The notes under the pieces: generated by a model | What the model was told of the DNA's origin: nothing | Database searches by the model: none | The model's input: only the letters and a program-made list of their open reading frames with translations | NCBI RefSeq assembly: GCF_000001735.4 | Contig: NC_003076.8 | Coordinates: 4,960,001 to 5,024,000, forward strand | Direction: 5' to 3' | DNA from: Arabidopsis thaliana | Taxonomy: Eukaryota; Streptophyta; Magnoliopsida; Brassicales; Brassicaceae | Length of the DNA stretch: 64,000 bases | Program-made: the position numbers and the translations under genes | Part shown: positions 34,827 to 47,974 of the stretch, piece by piece | How the letters are laid out: the number at the start of each line of letters is the position of its first letter | How positions within the stretch are numbered: the first letter of the stretch is position 1

Positions 34827-35332
34827 AGGATTTGAAGACCCAAGTTGTTCTGTTTTGTAAGGCACTTTTTCACATGAATCGAACTTGTATTTTGCAGATT
34901 CTTGTTGTTCCTTTCTGCTAGCTAGATATACTAATCCTTGCAAGAATATTTTCAGATTTTAGTTTGGCAAGTCGTGTAACTAAGTTTCTTCCTCTGCAAG
35001 AATATTTTCGATAAGTTTCTCTCCAGTAGAAGCAAACTATTAAACCAAATCGAACCATATTAAACCGAAACCATCACATCATTTTTTGTTTTGTAATTTA
35101 GATCGAACCATACTAAACCGAAATTATTTCGACTTTTTGTTCTTGGGTTCGAGACGACGACAAGAGACAAGCTCTGTCTGTGGTCGGGAAATCGAAACCA
35201 GAGCCTTGGACTGTGTCTCTGCTCTGTGGAGTATCCATTTTCGATTTCTTGAAGGTGAATCCAGCGAATCCTTAATCTCAAGCTCCGAGACTGTGCAATA
35301 AACAAAACAGTAGCTAGCAGCAGCAGCAACAC
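34827..35332. other. short intergenic region
   Basis: DRM1 3' UTR and leader of the methyltransferase gene. A near-duplicate phrase ATCGAACCATA-TAAACCGAAA occurs at about 35049 and 35101. No gene. Confidence 0.55.
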
Positions 35333-37255
35333 ATGAACTCGTGCAAATCCCTTATCCGTGCCTCAATCTCTTCCTTTCCATTTGTTCCTCTTCCAAACCC
35401 TAATTTCTCTATCACCTTCATCTCCGTTCGCGCCTTTTCTCCTCTCTCTGTCCTTCATCCAAATTCATCATGTACTCTCTCTCACTCTTTCGTCTGAAGT
35501 TTCAAGCTTTTATTTTGAATTTCGTTATCTGGATTCGTTTGATTTTGATGTTGATGAGATTTCGCGCCTAACAGGTATTGTAACAGCTCGACGCACATTT
35601 CATGGAGCTGTGGCTCTTTCACCGGAGAGCTTAACGGAAGAGTCTCCCAAGGATACTGTGAAAGGATTGTTAACAACCAATCGTGGTGAGGCCTCAAGCT
35701 TGATGAAGATGGAGCGGAGGTGTAGCTTAAGCAATGGTGAGGGTGATTGTAGAGGATCTTGGTTTCCTTACGAGGATAGGTTCAGGTGTGGTGAGGTGCA
35801 TCTTAGTAGCCGTGAGGTGTTGGAGGCGGTGAGTCCTCATATGATGGAAGAGAGGACAGATAGGTTCAGGCGTGTGGTGGAGAATCGAAGCTACTCGGTG
35901 TGTCTTGTGGTTGAAGGTCTCTCTGATTTTGGAAACATCTCTGCTGCTTTCCGCTCAGCTGATGCGTTGGGGATTCAATCTGTACATGTTGTTTCCTGTG
36001 ACAGCTCCAAAAGGTGCCCCTTTGAGGTTGGCATTTTCTGTTTCTTTGTTGATTCATAGGATTTGAGGTGAAACTAGGGATTCTTGCATTTTGAATTTAG
36101 ACAATGTGCGGTGACCTGAGATCATAAGCTGGTGATTGAAGTCTGTAGAACTTTTGATTGCATCATAAGCTACCAAGATAGATCATGAGTTGGTAGTTAT
36201 GTTTCTTGGATCACAGGATGGGGATAAGTGAGGACTCTTAAATTTCCGTAAAACATTGAATCTACGCTGATTGTGAGTCACTACTATTACATTTTCCTTC
36301 TGAGTCCAAGATTGATCATAAGTTGGCTTTCCTTTTTCTTAGTTCATACGAGATAGAATGGAGAATTGTTACGGTTTTTTGAACTATGCAGTGATACAAG
36401 AGTCATAGGTAATATCTGAAAAGATTGATCCATTAGTTGTTGACTGAAATGTAAAAAAGGTTTGATTGCATTGTGTGAATTCATTTACCGTGCTATGTGT
36501 GTGTTAATGTATATTATATATGTGTAGGTATAACGGAAATCGCCATGTGAGTATGGGAGCTGAGAAATGGCTGGACATTGAGTTTTGGGACACACCTAAA
36601 GAATGTTTCAAAGTTTTGAAGTCTCGCGGTTACAGAATAGCTACAACTCATTTGGGAATGGACACGGTAAACCTCTAAAGATTTGTTTGTATATATTTGT
36701 CATCACCATTATTTATGAGGCAAAATGAATGACATTCTCTTGGTGGTAATATCTTATAGGTTTCCATTTACGATATGGACTGGTCATGCCCAACAGCAAT
36801 AGTTGTTGGAAACGAGGGCAGGTAATGAATATCATCTCTTAGTCCAAATTTGAGGGTTCATAATTTCTTAATGGATTGATTGGGGAATATGCAGGGGAAT
36901 AAGTGACGAAGCGTTGGAGTTATCAGATCTGCGTTGCAGTATTCCGATGAATGGAATGGTTGATTCGTTTAATGTCTCAGTGGCTGCAGGGATTCTGATG
37001 CACCACGCAGTCTCTGATAGAACCACTCGTCTGGTAAACCTATTGACACAGCTAGACAATCATTTACGTTAGTTTCCAGTTCAGTTTATGCTTTAATTAC
37101 ATTTTATGGGTTTGAAACAGGGAAGCCATGGAGATCTGTCGGAAGCAGAGAAAGAGATATTGATGGCTGAGTTCTCACTTCGTCACAGTAGAAGCTCAAT
37201 TTGCATTGCTTACGAGTTCGCTAAACGTAAACAACAACACTCTACCTCCTCCTAA
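35333..37255 (+). CDS. SpoU-family tRNA/rRNA 2'-O-methyltransferase (AT5G15390-like)
   Basis: Six exons: 35333-35471, 35575-36013, 36528-36666, 36760-36821, 36895-37033, 37121-37255; 350 aa. The N-terminus (MNSCKSLIRASISSFPFVP) is Ser-rich and looks like an organelle transit peptide. The SPOUT (SpoU) fold shows all three motifs: motif 1 NISAAFRSADALGI with the conserved Asn and Arg, motif 2 AIVVGNEGRGISDEAL, and motif 3 IPMNGMVDSFNVSVAAGIL, which together form the SAM-binding trefoil knot. It resembles TrmH/tRNA (Gm18) methylases, so 2'-O-ribose methylation of tRNA or rRNA, likely in an organelle, is expected. The C-terminus is a Lys/Gln/Ser tail. Substrate not determinable. Confidence 0.9.
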
Positions 37256-37763
37256 TTTTGAAACCGTTGTCTTATTCTCTCGCTGTTTTGCGTGTTATAG
37301 GCTTCGAATGACGCCTATAAAAACTCTTTCGAACTCTTTTTTTGGTACGACGCTTGCTTCATGTACAACTCTTAAATTCTATAAAAGACATCCTTCTGTC
37401 GAACGTATTGCCTTTTCAATCGAGTGAGTGGTGTTGATTTCACCATTCTTCTGCATCGACCTCACGCCATCAAAGATTAAGTTAGAAATTTCGCCTTTCA
37501 AGAATTGGTCACTCATAACTCTTATGCCAACTAGTAATCCATGAACAAACGTCGAAATGCATAGAAACTCGTGAACACATCGAACTTATGATAGAAACAG
37601 TTCTAGACATGATATTTATAAGTTTTTTTCCCGTGGCATCAAATAAGTGGAAAGCAAGCCCTAAAATAGATAGATAAATCCTAATAGAAAAGAAAGCCTA
37701 GCAAAAGTAAAAAAAAAAAGTCCTGAATAATTGTTATTATTTTGTTACTTTTGGAACACATAA
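37256..37763. other. intergenic between convergent genes
   Basis: 3' UTRs of the SpoU methylase (+) and MUSE3 (-). An ORF at 37206-37427 overlaps the methylase 3' end and is judged fortuitous. Confidence 0.55.
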
Positions 37764-40700
37764 TTAATCAATTAACATATCACTGTTTGTAGTCTGTATC
37801 CTTTCCTTGTTGCTGCTATCTTCTCCACTTGTCCGTTTCTTAGACTGATGCGACTTCACAAACTCATCGATTTTCGCCTTCAACTCGATGTCCGGTATCA
37901 ACATATCCGATGTCAAATGTGCTCGGTTAAATGGATCATGCTGCAGCAAAAGTAAGAGGATCATATACAAAGCCAAAATCTTCAGAGAAAGAGAGATGTG
38001 ACTGATCAGTGATCATCATTGTGTTAGATAAGCTTACATTGTCGCTGAGAAGATGACGTTGAATGATGGGACGATCAACTGTGATTCTTGAGCTTGGAAG
38101 TATTACTGGATCTCTCATTAGCGTGTACTGCCAAAAAAGAAAAGGAAAAGAAAAAAACAAGAACAGACATTAGTGCATGGTAATAAGACAAGATTTAGGT
38201 TTAAATTAGTGTTTCTTTCAACAGATAAAGACCTGAATTGGGTCAAGGAACTCGTCTGGTATTTCCCCAAGTGCAGCTTCAGCATCCAGAGCTTCAGAAG
38301 CAGCAGCTTTGGCTTTTGTGCCTAACTCCATAAACTCTTGAATGATTCTTCCCTCTTCACCTATTCTCCTAAGCACATCTGCTCCTGCATTGAATAGCTG
38401 CAAAAACGGGCACTTGTTTAGTTCAGTAGAGACGCATCTATTATTATGAAAGAGGATTTGGTTTAGAAAGAAGGATCTGACCTGTTCATTATATGATCGG
38501 CCATCACTGGAGATGGCACCAGGGAATATGTTTACTGTGTCTCCTCTTGCGAGATTAACATATATGCGAACGATCTTCAAAGTTCACAATCATATCAGTC
38601 AGTTTTTTCTCACATACTTTGATCAGGAGAATTGAGTAATTGTAATCACTACTAACCTGTTTAAGTAACTGTTTTGGACGGAATTCATATTTCTCAGGAT
38701 CTTTCAGGCTTAAAGATTTACGCTGTGGACCCACGAGTTGTAGCAAGAAGTAGTTAAGCATGTTGGCAACCCTCTCAACCTAAATAAGTGCAAACAAACA
38801 AAGAAACTCATCAGTTGGGTAATCATAGGGCAGGTTATCATTTCAGGAATATGGTCAGGTACCATCTCAGGGAGTAGGAAAGGGGCAGTGATCTCCTCGG
38901 ATGTAAATGCAAGCATAGTCACATCTTCATTTGCCAGCTTCATGTCGATTCTAACAATCTGCAAAGAAAATCAAAGTTCTTTATGGGATCGGGATTCGAG
39001 TACGAAACAAGATATAAGAAGTGATAATCCAACTAACATTCTCCTGCGAATGGAAGAGTCTTGTTCTCTCCTGTCTCTCTTGAGTTGGTCTCTGCTCCCA
39101 CTCTGCAGTATTTGACATGTCTGCCTCGATTTGTTTAATCTCGAGAATTTTGTTTAGACTTTCATCCAGAAGATAGATGCTATCATTGACTAAGAAGTTT
39201 AAGAAGTTCAAGTACACGCCCTTCTCTTCGTCTTTTGCAATCTGTAACACATCAAATTTGGAAAAACATTGGAACATGATAGTTGAAGTTCAAAGTCATG
39301 GCAAGCTCACTAAGAATTTACCCGTCTCCATGCATTTCGGTGACTAGGCACCTGCCAGAGATACTCTAAAAGCTCGGCAATGTTGTGGCGAATATTGAAC
39401 TTGTCATAGAACTGCATTTGGATAACTAGATTTCAGTTCCAATAAAAGCAAGAACAAATGGCTATTCTGGCTTCCAGAGCTAACATATTCTCAAGTACAA
39501 TGCAATAGAGAGAAGTTCATTACTCCAGGAATATTATAGCCACTAAACAAAATCTCTTGCAATCACCTGAGTGTGTGAACCCGTGAACTCAATGTCAACA
39601 TATAGTTTCAGTAAATTCCTGACAAGATACTCGAGCGATAACTGATGTCCCTCAAAGAGAGTAGATGTAGCAGAAGAAGAACTACTGCAGGAAAAAAAAA
39701 AAATTAGAATGGTGGACCACGTTACTGCAGAACTTGTTGCATTAGCAACACAAATTGACAAATGTACAGCTTTCTTTCATGGGAAGAAAAACACCTTGAA
39801 CGAGGCATCCAGCAGTTCAGAACTTCAACCATCTTTGCTCTGAGATACGGGTTTCTAACATATTCAGGACTTGCCATGAACATAATTATGAAGTTCATAA
39901 AGTCGTCCTTAAGAAAAGAGAACAACCATCATCAGTGCAAATACAAAAAGAGAATTTCTACAGACTGATGAGAGCAAACTAAGCATACCAGCGGCACCCC
40001 GTCCAAAGCTTTGGGAATTCTTGAAGCGAATATCAGCAACTCCATTGCATCTTCAACAAAATGCTCAGGCATACAGGAGAATTCCATAGGGCAAGTTGAC
40101 GGTAGAGGCATCTTAAAGCCACCGACTAGTCCAACTAACCAAACAACCATTAGGCGATAGAAAGACAGAGCTCGCTGAATAAAATCTCCATCCTTCAATA
40201 CAGTATAGAGATAAGGCAGCTATTACTATCATGTTACCGGTCCAGAGGAAAAGCCGAAGATGTTATCAGAGCAGAGAATATGATTACAAACCCTCAATAT
40301 TTGGGCCTCATGGCAAAGCTTTTCCTGCGAAGACAGCTCTAGTTCTTTTTCCATTCGGGATATATCAAGTTCCAACTGTGGAGAAGGTGCTTGATCTCTC
40401 ATGGCTTTTAGCGTTGCAAGATTATCTTCACCTCTCGAGATGTCCTACGTCATGCGGAAAAGAAAAAGTGAAGAACCATACAATAACAATCTTCTGCAAA
40501 TTCAGGAATCAATGACACTTTCACAATGTAAACATGTGACTAAGTTCAAGTTTTTGCTATAGTCCCTTCTCGTTTTAACTAACAAACGCCTTAATAAGAC
40601 AATATGTAAGGAACCAAATCAAATAAGAGCTTTCTGCAAGATAATTTATCACAAGTCGTTTTTTTTTCCAAAAAATCTTCAATATTTCCAGGACGGGAAA

Positions 40701-42907
40701 ACTGTGATGATGATTACCTGAGCAAGATGTTTAAAGTCAGAGAGTGCTTTTAGGAGACCCAAATTGAGGACCCTAGCAGTCATAAAGAAGCATTCACAAA
40801 TGAAAGTGTATTTAGTTGCTGACTTTGCATTTTGCCCAGAAGCATTACTACTAGAACTTGTGGCTTCTTTGGATTGTAACAAGCGACTTTCGTTCCCATT
40901 TTCTCGCCCAGCATCATTTGCGTTTGCCATAGCATCTTTGCCAATCCACTCAGTAACTTCTTCGGATGATGCATGGAGAGCGGTCAAGTCGCTGGTGTGG
41001 ATCATAAATAATATTGCTCATCATGAAACTATTAAAATCAGTGAGGAAATACAAGTAGAATCATCTTGAGGACCATACCTTAATTTTAAGCGATGGCCAC
41101 AGAATGCGTATTTTGGATCAATCTTATCCCTTTTCGTTAAATGTGGGTCTAAAAATGGTTCACAGAGCCGGAGCATTACTGCACTAAGGTTAACAAACAT
41201 GCCTGAGCTAGCACAAGAGACTGGATCAACCTGTCATACAAGATAAACATATTACAGAATGCTGATTTGAGCAAAAAAGACAAATACCAACTTGATAAAA
41301 CCGAGAGGAGACAATAGCAATTCATGAATAAAGATCCGAAGTATATATGCATCTTATAAACGGATGATTACCTGTATATGGGCTCTAGACGCATTTGCAT
41401 TGATCACCTCTGCAAGAAACTGTAGAACACGCTCACGGGTATCAGTACTTTTAAGTAAAATCATCAATACATCATGCAGCCCGCTGTACAAAATGTTCAT
41501 GAAATTTTTAATCGTGGAGAAGGATGATAATAAATCTGCGGGACGACGTTCCGATGCTTCAGAGAAACACTGCTGCCTGATATTCACAAAAACAATAGAC
41601 ATATATCAGCATTTTCATAACAGGTAAAGTATATCCTCTGAGGTGGATCAGGAAAACTCTTATGTTCGCACAATTAAGCCTTGTCAAATACTAAATGGAC
41701 AATCAAGATTCTTCAGTACAGACCAGAAAAAATGCTCAAAATAATGGATTTCATCCACAATATTCTAACTTAACATAGTGCTTACTAATATTTCTGTTGG
41801 TTTCGCCTCTACTGATCATCTAACTATGCTAAATTTATATAATCATGCTTAAAATATGTATACAACCTAACAGTGGCATCATATATAAGCCAAATATATC
41901 TGCTTTTTTCCTTTTTTGATCAAGTCTCTCTACTATGAGTAAAAGCTAATCAATAATTCTTACTATCCAAACTTTCTCAATAAGAAAAGAGCCCCAAAGA
42001 CTACATGATTCTCAGTAATAGAAACCCATAAATAAGTTGGAACTCACCCAACATCAGGTTGACTCTTGAATAGTGTATTATCTGGCAGCGCACTAATATG
42101 GAAGAAAGGCCCAAGAATGCTAGTCAACTCCATTGCTCGGCCGTTCATATAGGCACCCCGTGGAACCCACCACTCATGACTAACCAGAGATTTAGCTCCT
42201 ACTGGTAAGCTAACAAGATACTTGAGTGCCCTCAGTGGTGGCTGGAAATCTCCAAGCACTGATACATTTATAACCGTAGACCTCAAATCCTCATACAGCT
42301 CCTTTAGAATCGAGTCCAAGCTATCAAAATCCGAGTCTTTGAAAAACTCATCCAAAAACCCAGGAGGAGCTTGAACCCCACTGCTACTAGCTCCAAACAT
42401 ATCCAACGAACCAGAACCAACCTCAGCAAAGATCAACGGAAGAACCGGAGAGACATTCCTCTTCTTCAACCTATTATCCAATCCACCACTAGGTTTATCC
42501 GAGTTCCCAAACATGTCAGGATTCCCCAAGTGAATCCTACAGTAAGAAACAGCAAGCTTCTTCGCTTGTTTAGTGACAATCTCCATCTCCGATCTCAGAT
42601 TCTTATCCTTCATCGACTGGATTTTCTTCGATTCGTCGTAAGCACGACGGTGGCAACCGATTAAATACGGGAAAGGCGGTTCGGCGTCGGAAAAGTCGCC
42701 GGAGAGACGATCTATGAGAACTCTCTCCATCAAATCACGAGAAAGCAAAAGCTCTTTACCTTCGCTGAGAATCTCAGCGGCCGTCATCTCCAAGTAAACA
42801 ATACGAGGATCGGAATCAGTTGATTCCGTTAGGGTTACATAAAATATCTTCCGGAGGATTATATCCTCAATTTCAGCCGGCGATCTTTGAGGTTTGCTCG
42901 TCGCCAT
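37764..42907 (-). CDS. MUSE3: U-box ubiquitin-chain elongation factor E4 (UFD2-like), MUSE3
   Basis: Sixteen exons join to 1038 aa: 42907-42048, 41576-41372, 41230-41079, 40991-40718, 40444-40292, 40192-39989, 39907-39795, 39684-39567, 39411-39322, 39241-39038, 38958-38863, 38779-38657, 38574-38482, 38397-38233, 38127-38038, 37940-37764. The N-terminus is [20 protein letters not shown]. The large central UFD2 core is helical (e.g. [44 protein letters not shown]). The C-terminal U-box runs [20 protein letters not shown]...[10 protein letters not shown]...DPFNRAHLT, the RING-like fold lacking zinc ligands that recruits E2. E4 ligases lengthen ubiquitin chains on already modified substrates; in Arabidopsis MUSE3 promotes turnover of the immune receptors SNC1 and RPS2 downstream of SCF-CPR1 (literature). 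Confidence 0.94.
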
Positions 42908-43459
42908 TGATTTTACGAATCAAATCAAACACTCGAAACTCGATTTGAGAGATAAATATAAGAATTTTTTTTCTTAAACTTGTATTACCGATGAATCAAA
43001 AGCGAAAGAGTTTGGACTTAGCAATTTAAAGTATAATTAAATTTAGAAAAACTAAAATTCACGAAAGAAGAGAGAAACCATGGCGAGAGATTTGGAAGAA
43101 CTTTCTGGGAGTAGGTTTTTGTTTATGAACTCTTTTGGAGTCTCTGAACGAGCTTTAGCAAGTCCTGAGCTTGGACAAAAAGTCTATATAGGATATATGC
43201 AAACGTCGTACTTACTAACGACGTCGTTTATACTTATTAAGACAATTACTTTTACTGCTAATAAAAAATAAAAAATAAAAAATTACCAAGATAAACTCCT
43301 CCAAGATTTTGTTGCTCAAAAAATCTACTTTGAACTTAACCGTAAGAGGTTGAAGTATCATTCCAAGAAAGATTTTTTAAAGAAGTAAAGGTAAACAATT
43401 GAGGAGGAACAATGAACACACAATTATTTGGACCGATATAAAATTGGAACTTTTTATTA
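42908..43459. other. intergenic between MUSE3 start and CNGC2 end
   Basis: MUSE3 promoter and CNGC2 3' UTR. Contains the small plus-strand ORF described separately. Confidence 0.6.
43080..43271 (+). CDS. small ORF of unknown function, 63 aa
   Basis: ATG in a strong plant context (GAAACCATGGCG) starts a 63-codon ORF divergent from MUSE3. The first ~40 residues (MARDLEELSGSRFLFMNSFG) look like ordinary coding sequence; the last 15-20 are from AT-rich DNA and look random. I recognise no domain. It may be a gene fragment, a short peptide gene or an accident. No intron signals are obvious. Confidence 0.3.
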   Translation: MARDLEELSGSRFLFMNSFGVSERALASPELGQKVYIGYMQTSYLLTTSFILIKTITFTANKK

Positions 43460-46400
43460 TTATTCGAGATGATCATGCGGTCGAATGGACATGAACATAG
43501 CTGCATACTGAAGTAACCGGCGTTCACTGTTACCTTCAATGCTATTCTCCGACACAGGACTCATCGAACCGCCGATGTTTTCACCACGGGTTCTTTTCCT
43601 ACGCCGGCGCCACGCCATCTGAATATTTACCGCTGCCCACGTCCTCCAGTTTGAGGAATAGTATCTTGCGGTCCGCTTAAGCCGCTCGTTCGCGAATTTA
43701 TAACGGAAATGATCGGTAATGTACCTAAGATCTTCGGATCCGAGGGAGAATGCCTCGATGTTTTCTAGGCAGACAAATGTTGCTGAGGAAGGGGGAAGAC
43801 GGTCCAGAAACGGGCGACGTAGGCACCATGAGAGTAGCTCGTCGCCCAAGTAACCGCCTGGTTCTAGTGTACTAGTGGCTAGGACGCCTTTGCTTAGGCT
43901 CTGTATACGTTTGACTCGTCCACGCATGATGAATATCATTCTCTGTACAGGATCTCCTTCACGGATGATCTGTGACAATCAACAAAATCGAAGAACCTCA
44001 GATTTTACTCTTCAAGTAAACTCTTAAACCGAAACCGAAGCAAAATATTGGAAATATAAATTTTTAGAAATGATGGGATGAGTACCTTTTCGTCTTTAGA
44101 GAAGACTCGAGGCTTAGCCCGATCGCAAATGTTGTCGAGGATCAAGTCGTCCATGCCCCTGAACAATGGCACCTGAGAAAGATCAAACATGTCAGAGACT
44201 TAACACTTACTGCTTTCACAAGTCTTAACAAGATTGTATAAAGTCTGCTTCCTAGTACCTTGTTAATGAGATCAAAGCAAAGATATCGTTTGATATCTCT
44301 TCGAAGACCCGGAGGCAAATCATGTATAAGTTCTAGCTCGTCTTCACCACCCAAGGCATTCCATCTCTGCCGCTCAAATCGCCTAACCCTCTGTCTTAAC
44401 CGGGAAGGTAACTGCCTACGTTTCATCCACCATTCCATATCCCTACACCGTATCTGCATTTTCCTTTTTTTCGCCATTACCGCATGCAAAAACACCTTCA
44501 AAATATTGTAAAGTAAAAAGCTTTTTAAAATCTTACATTCCATGAAAACACAATATCATAGAAAAGACATATTCTTGCATAGTTTACCTGAATGTTTCCT
44601 ATCAACAGCGTGAAAAGTAACAAGCCACTTAGAACCATAACTATACTGAAAATAACCTCGAGCCAGTTGCTTGTGGGCTCAAGATCATTCGCAAATGTGC
44701 TGTAAAACGCGACCCCCAAAACAGATTCAGTATGTCAATCAGAGAATTTTTTTATATCCAAGATGTAAACCTTAAGCTCAGAAACAAAGCAATTACCTGA
44801 GAGTCATTAGGCCCCAGAAGATGGGGTAAAGGATCTTAACCGCAAGAGAGTTGCTGGAGATGACTGGAAGTGCCCAACGGTAGATACCATATCGGAATGG
44901 TCCGTTAGAGTCTAAGCACATAGGCTTATTGACCACACTGGTAAGGTTTCCAGATAAGCATGGATATCCAACTGTGCTTGTCGGTGACACAAATTGGTAA
45001 CAGACCTCTTCTTTGCAAGCCAGACTCAGATTGCAGTTCCCGGTTCTCATACATTGTTGTCTTATGCAAGAAGCAACACGCTGTATTGCGAGAACATACC
45101 AACATCCCCCAGCAACCTGAAACCACCAGAATTTCCATAAACAACAAACTTTAATTTCATATCTTAGGACAGACCTTAGTAGTACTATATATATACACAT
45201 GGGATTTGTTATATTGCATTTGTTTTAGGACCTGAATATAACCTATTGTTGCAGGACATTATATTCAGGCAGAAATACAATATCTAGCTTGAGAGGACTT
45301 ACATGAGAAGCGATGAAATATGCGATGAGATTAAGAGCAAAACCCCACCAAATAGTTCCAAAAATGTAACCAGTGACCTTCTGCATCCTTCTCATCAAAC
45401 AGATGCAGTGATAAATCTTGGGGAGGAACTGGAACAAGAATATTAGCAGCAGAATCGTCATTATCAGCTTAACCTTCTCTTCTCTTATCAGTTTCGGCAC
45501 AACTAACCAAAACACTGCCTGCAAACAAGCAAAAACACAAAGTTCACATCTTATCTGCATCTCAAATCATGATTCATCAACAGGTAACACTTTCAAATGT
45601 AAATATGGGCTTTATTGATAGTAATAAAAAGTTTAGGGTTAATTTCATAATATTGGAATAGTTGGAAGGTTGTTCTGAAAATTCACCTGAGGGACAGGGA
45701 GGATGACGATAACATCAAACCAGAAGCCAGTGAGAGAGCGTGCGTAGTGAGACGCGATGGCGCGTGGATCCCAAACGAGCTTCCCACAACCAACGACAAG
45801 CGACTCTCTCGAGACGTAGGCCAGTCTGAATTGAAGCCACACGTGCCAAAGATGAACAGCATCGAGACACGTGCGGAGCACCGTGACCACCGCGGCGAAC
45901 GCACCATCCATGTAAAGACACGCCGGTCCGGTAGTTCGGCCGATGGAAAGCGCGTAGAAGAAGAGCGGATCCACCGCTAAAGCCATCCCACGAGCTAAAA
46001 GCAACGCGCGGTTCCATCTCTGCACGCGCTTGCTCCTAGGATCGAGAACTTCACCAAACGGACCTTTGAGACGTCGGAATCTGGTTCGGGCTGGGTTAGG
46101 GACAGATCCTTCCTGGATCGGAACTAGAGAAGAGCCGGCGGAGGCACGCCACTCCGGCGCGTGAGCTTGATCGCAGCTAGTTGAATGGAAAGCTGGGACG
46201 CCTACTTGTGTGCAAGCGTAACACTCGACGGAGCTTAGCACCGGCGTCTCATCGCTGCCGCTGCTGCTCGAATCTCCACCGTTGATTTGGAGGTTACTGT
46301 TTTCATCGATCCCAGTCGTTTGTCGACGGAACTTATCGGAAAACAGTCCAATCCACCTGAAATATTCAAATTGTAATCAGGAATTAGCAATCTATCGCCA

Positions 46401-46763
46401 AAAATCATTCAGAATCATCTCACATTCGTTATATAGTACACAATTATGAAAATCGATTTCGTTGCTAGATGAACGATTTCGCATACTCAAGCGAGATTAT
46501 AAGGAATTGCATGGTGACTTGTTAGCTATAGAACAGTTCAAAAAACGAGTGAATTTTCCGGGAAAAGTGTTTCTCGGGGAAAAATAATCAATCTCAGGTA
46601 AAGCTTGTAACCTCTGGGTAAACAGCAAAAGACACAAAATACATATTCAGAATTCGGGAGTGTTTTAGCGTGAAAGCACCATTAATGAACGAATATAGAT
46701 ATGAAAAAAAATGGGAATTGTGTGGTATAAAAACCTGAAGATGAAGTTGGGGTGAGAGGGCAT
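43460..46763 (-). CDS. CNGC2: cyclic nucleotide-gated channel CNGC2 (DND1)
   Basis: Eight exons (46763-46735, 46356-45687, 45518-45303, 45116-44797, 44699-44588, 44495-44259, 44172-44086, 43969-43460) give exactly 726 aa, the known CNGC2 length. After a Ser-rich N-terminus and a Cys-containing stretch come six transmembrane segments (S1 near MALAVDPLFFYAL, S5 GTIWWGFALNLIAYF), a pore loop YPIFWGLMTLSTFANDLEP and S6 IVMVLSGLLLFTLLIG. The filter is Ala-Asn-Asp, the atypical CNGC2 filter, instead of the GQN/GQG of other CNGCs. The cyclic-nucleotide-binding domain holds the cassette PGGYLGDELLSWCLRRP, and an IQ-like motif (VNIQMAWRRRRKR) follows. It is a plasma-membrane calcium channel; loss gives 'defence no death' plants with constitutive resistance. 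Confidence 0.96.
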
Positions 46764-47974
46764 GATTGAAATAGAGGAACCACCATGGGAGAGGGAGAGA
46801 AGAAAATTTGCAGGGAGTGATTGGGAGAGAGAAGAGTGATTTGTATAGAGAGGCAAAGCCGCAAGATTTGTGTGTGATACGTACGTCTCTTAGTAGGATT
46901 CGGTTTATTTGTTAGGGGAGATTCCGGTTTAATAACTAAAATCGAAGATCGAACTAAATCAGAAACCGAACCGGGATTGACAAGGGGGAGATGATGAGCT
47001 GTCAAGTGTCTGAGAGATGTGGTGGCTTGCTTAGCAAAACGGCCCACAAATAGACATTGAACAAATTGGATTCCGTACAGATCATGAGGATTGCTACGTT
47101 AAAATGGACCCATCATTTTAAATGTAATTTCTTTACGTTTAATCATTGAACTTTTAGATAAGTTTACAAATTTACTTGCTTTATATAGGAAGATGTCATA
47201 ATTCTAACTCTATAAATACAGTAGAAGATATTTTAGTGAATGTACGATTTAAGCATATTATCATTTGATATTATTCATTAATTATACTTTTTTTTGTCAA
47301 ACATTCATTAATTATACAAATAACAGATTTTCATGATAATGATTTTTGTCGTTGTCATTAACATTTACTGATAGATGTATTTGACTCAATTATTGATATA
47401 TATGTTTGTTATATACTATATTTTGTTTGCCGTCAATTGATACTTGTTATATATGTGTTTTTATTACGGATTGAATACATGTTGACGTACGCCATATCCC
47501 TATGATATAACAACGGAGACATACGACCAGCCTAATCTCGTAATTAAGCCTTTGTTGATTGCAGATACAGAGATACTCCAGTTACTATAATGTTTTTTTG
47601 CAGCATAATACTCTCATTTTTTCAATTTTCATTATTGCTTACACTTTTTAAAATAAAAAAATTACCTACAGTTAGTTTACTAATATATATGATAAAATGC
47701 ACTTTTGTGGTCATATATAGTACACACGTACCTGACAGTGAAGTTTCCAAAAATTTGACAGTCATACAAATCCATATCATGCATTAATAATTCGAGTGAC
47801 GACCAATATCAGCGGACCACACACATCGAACACAAATTTCTATTTATTTATTTTTGGGTTGGATAAAATTCAGCGTTTATTGGAATAAATAACTAAGGAT
47901 ACAGTGCAGATGAATAAATGGGTATGGTAGATGAATAACTTTGTTCAAACTCATTCTAATATTGCATGTAGTAG
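46764..47974. other. CNGC2 leader/promoter and AT-rich intergenic DNA
   Basis: The first ~100 bases are the purine-rich CNGC2 leader. Beyond 47,050 is AT-rich DNA with no gene; the ORFs here are fortuitous. Confidence 0.55.

Noticed and set aside
45683-46017. Antisense and alternate-frame ORFs in CNGC2 exon 2
   Set aside because: GC-rich exon shadows; the CNGC2 frame gives a full 726-aa protein.
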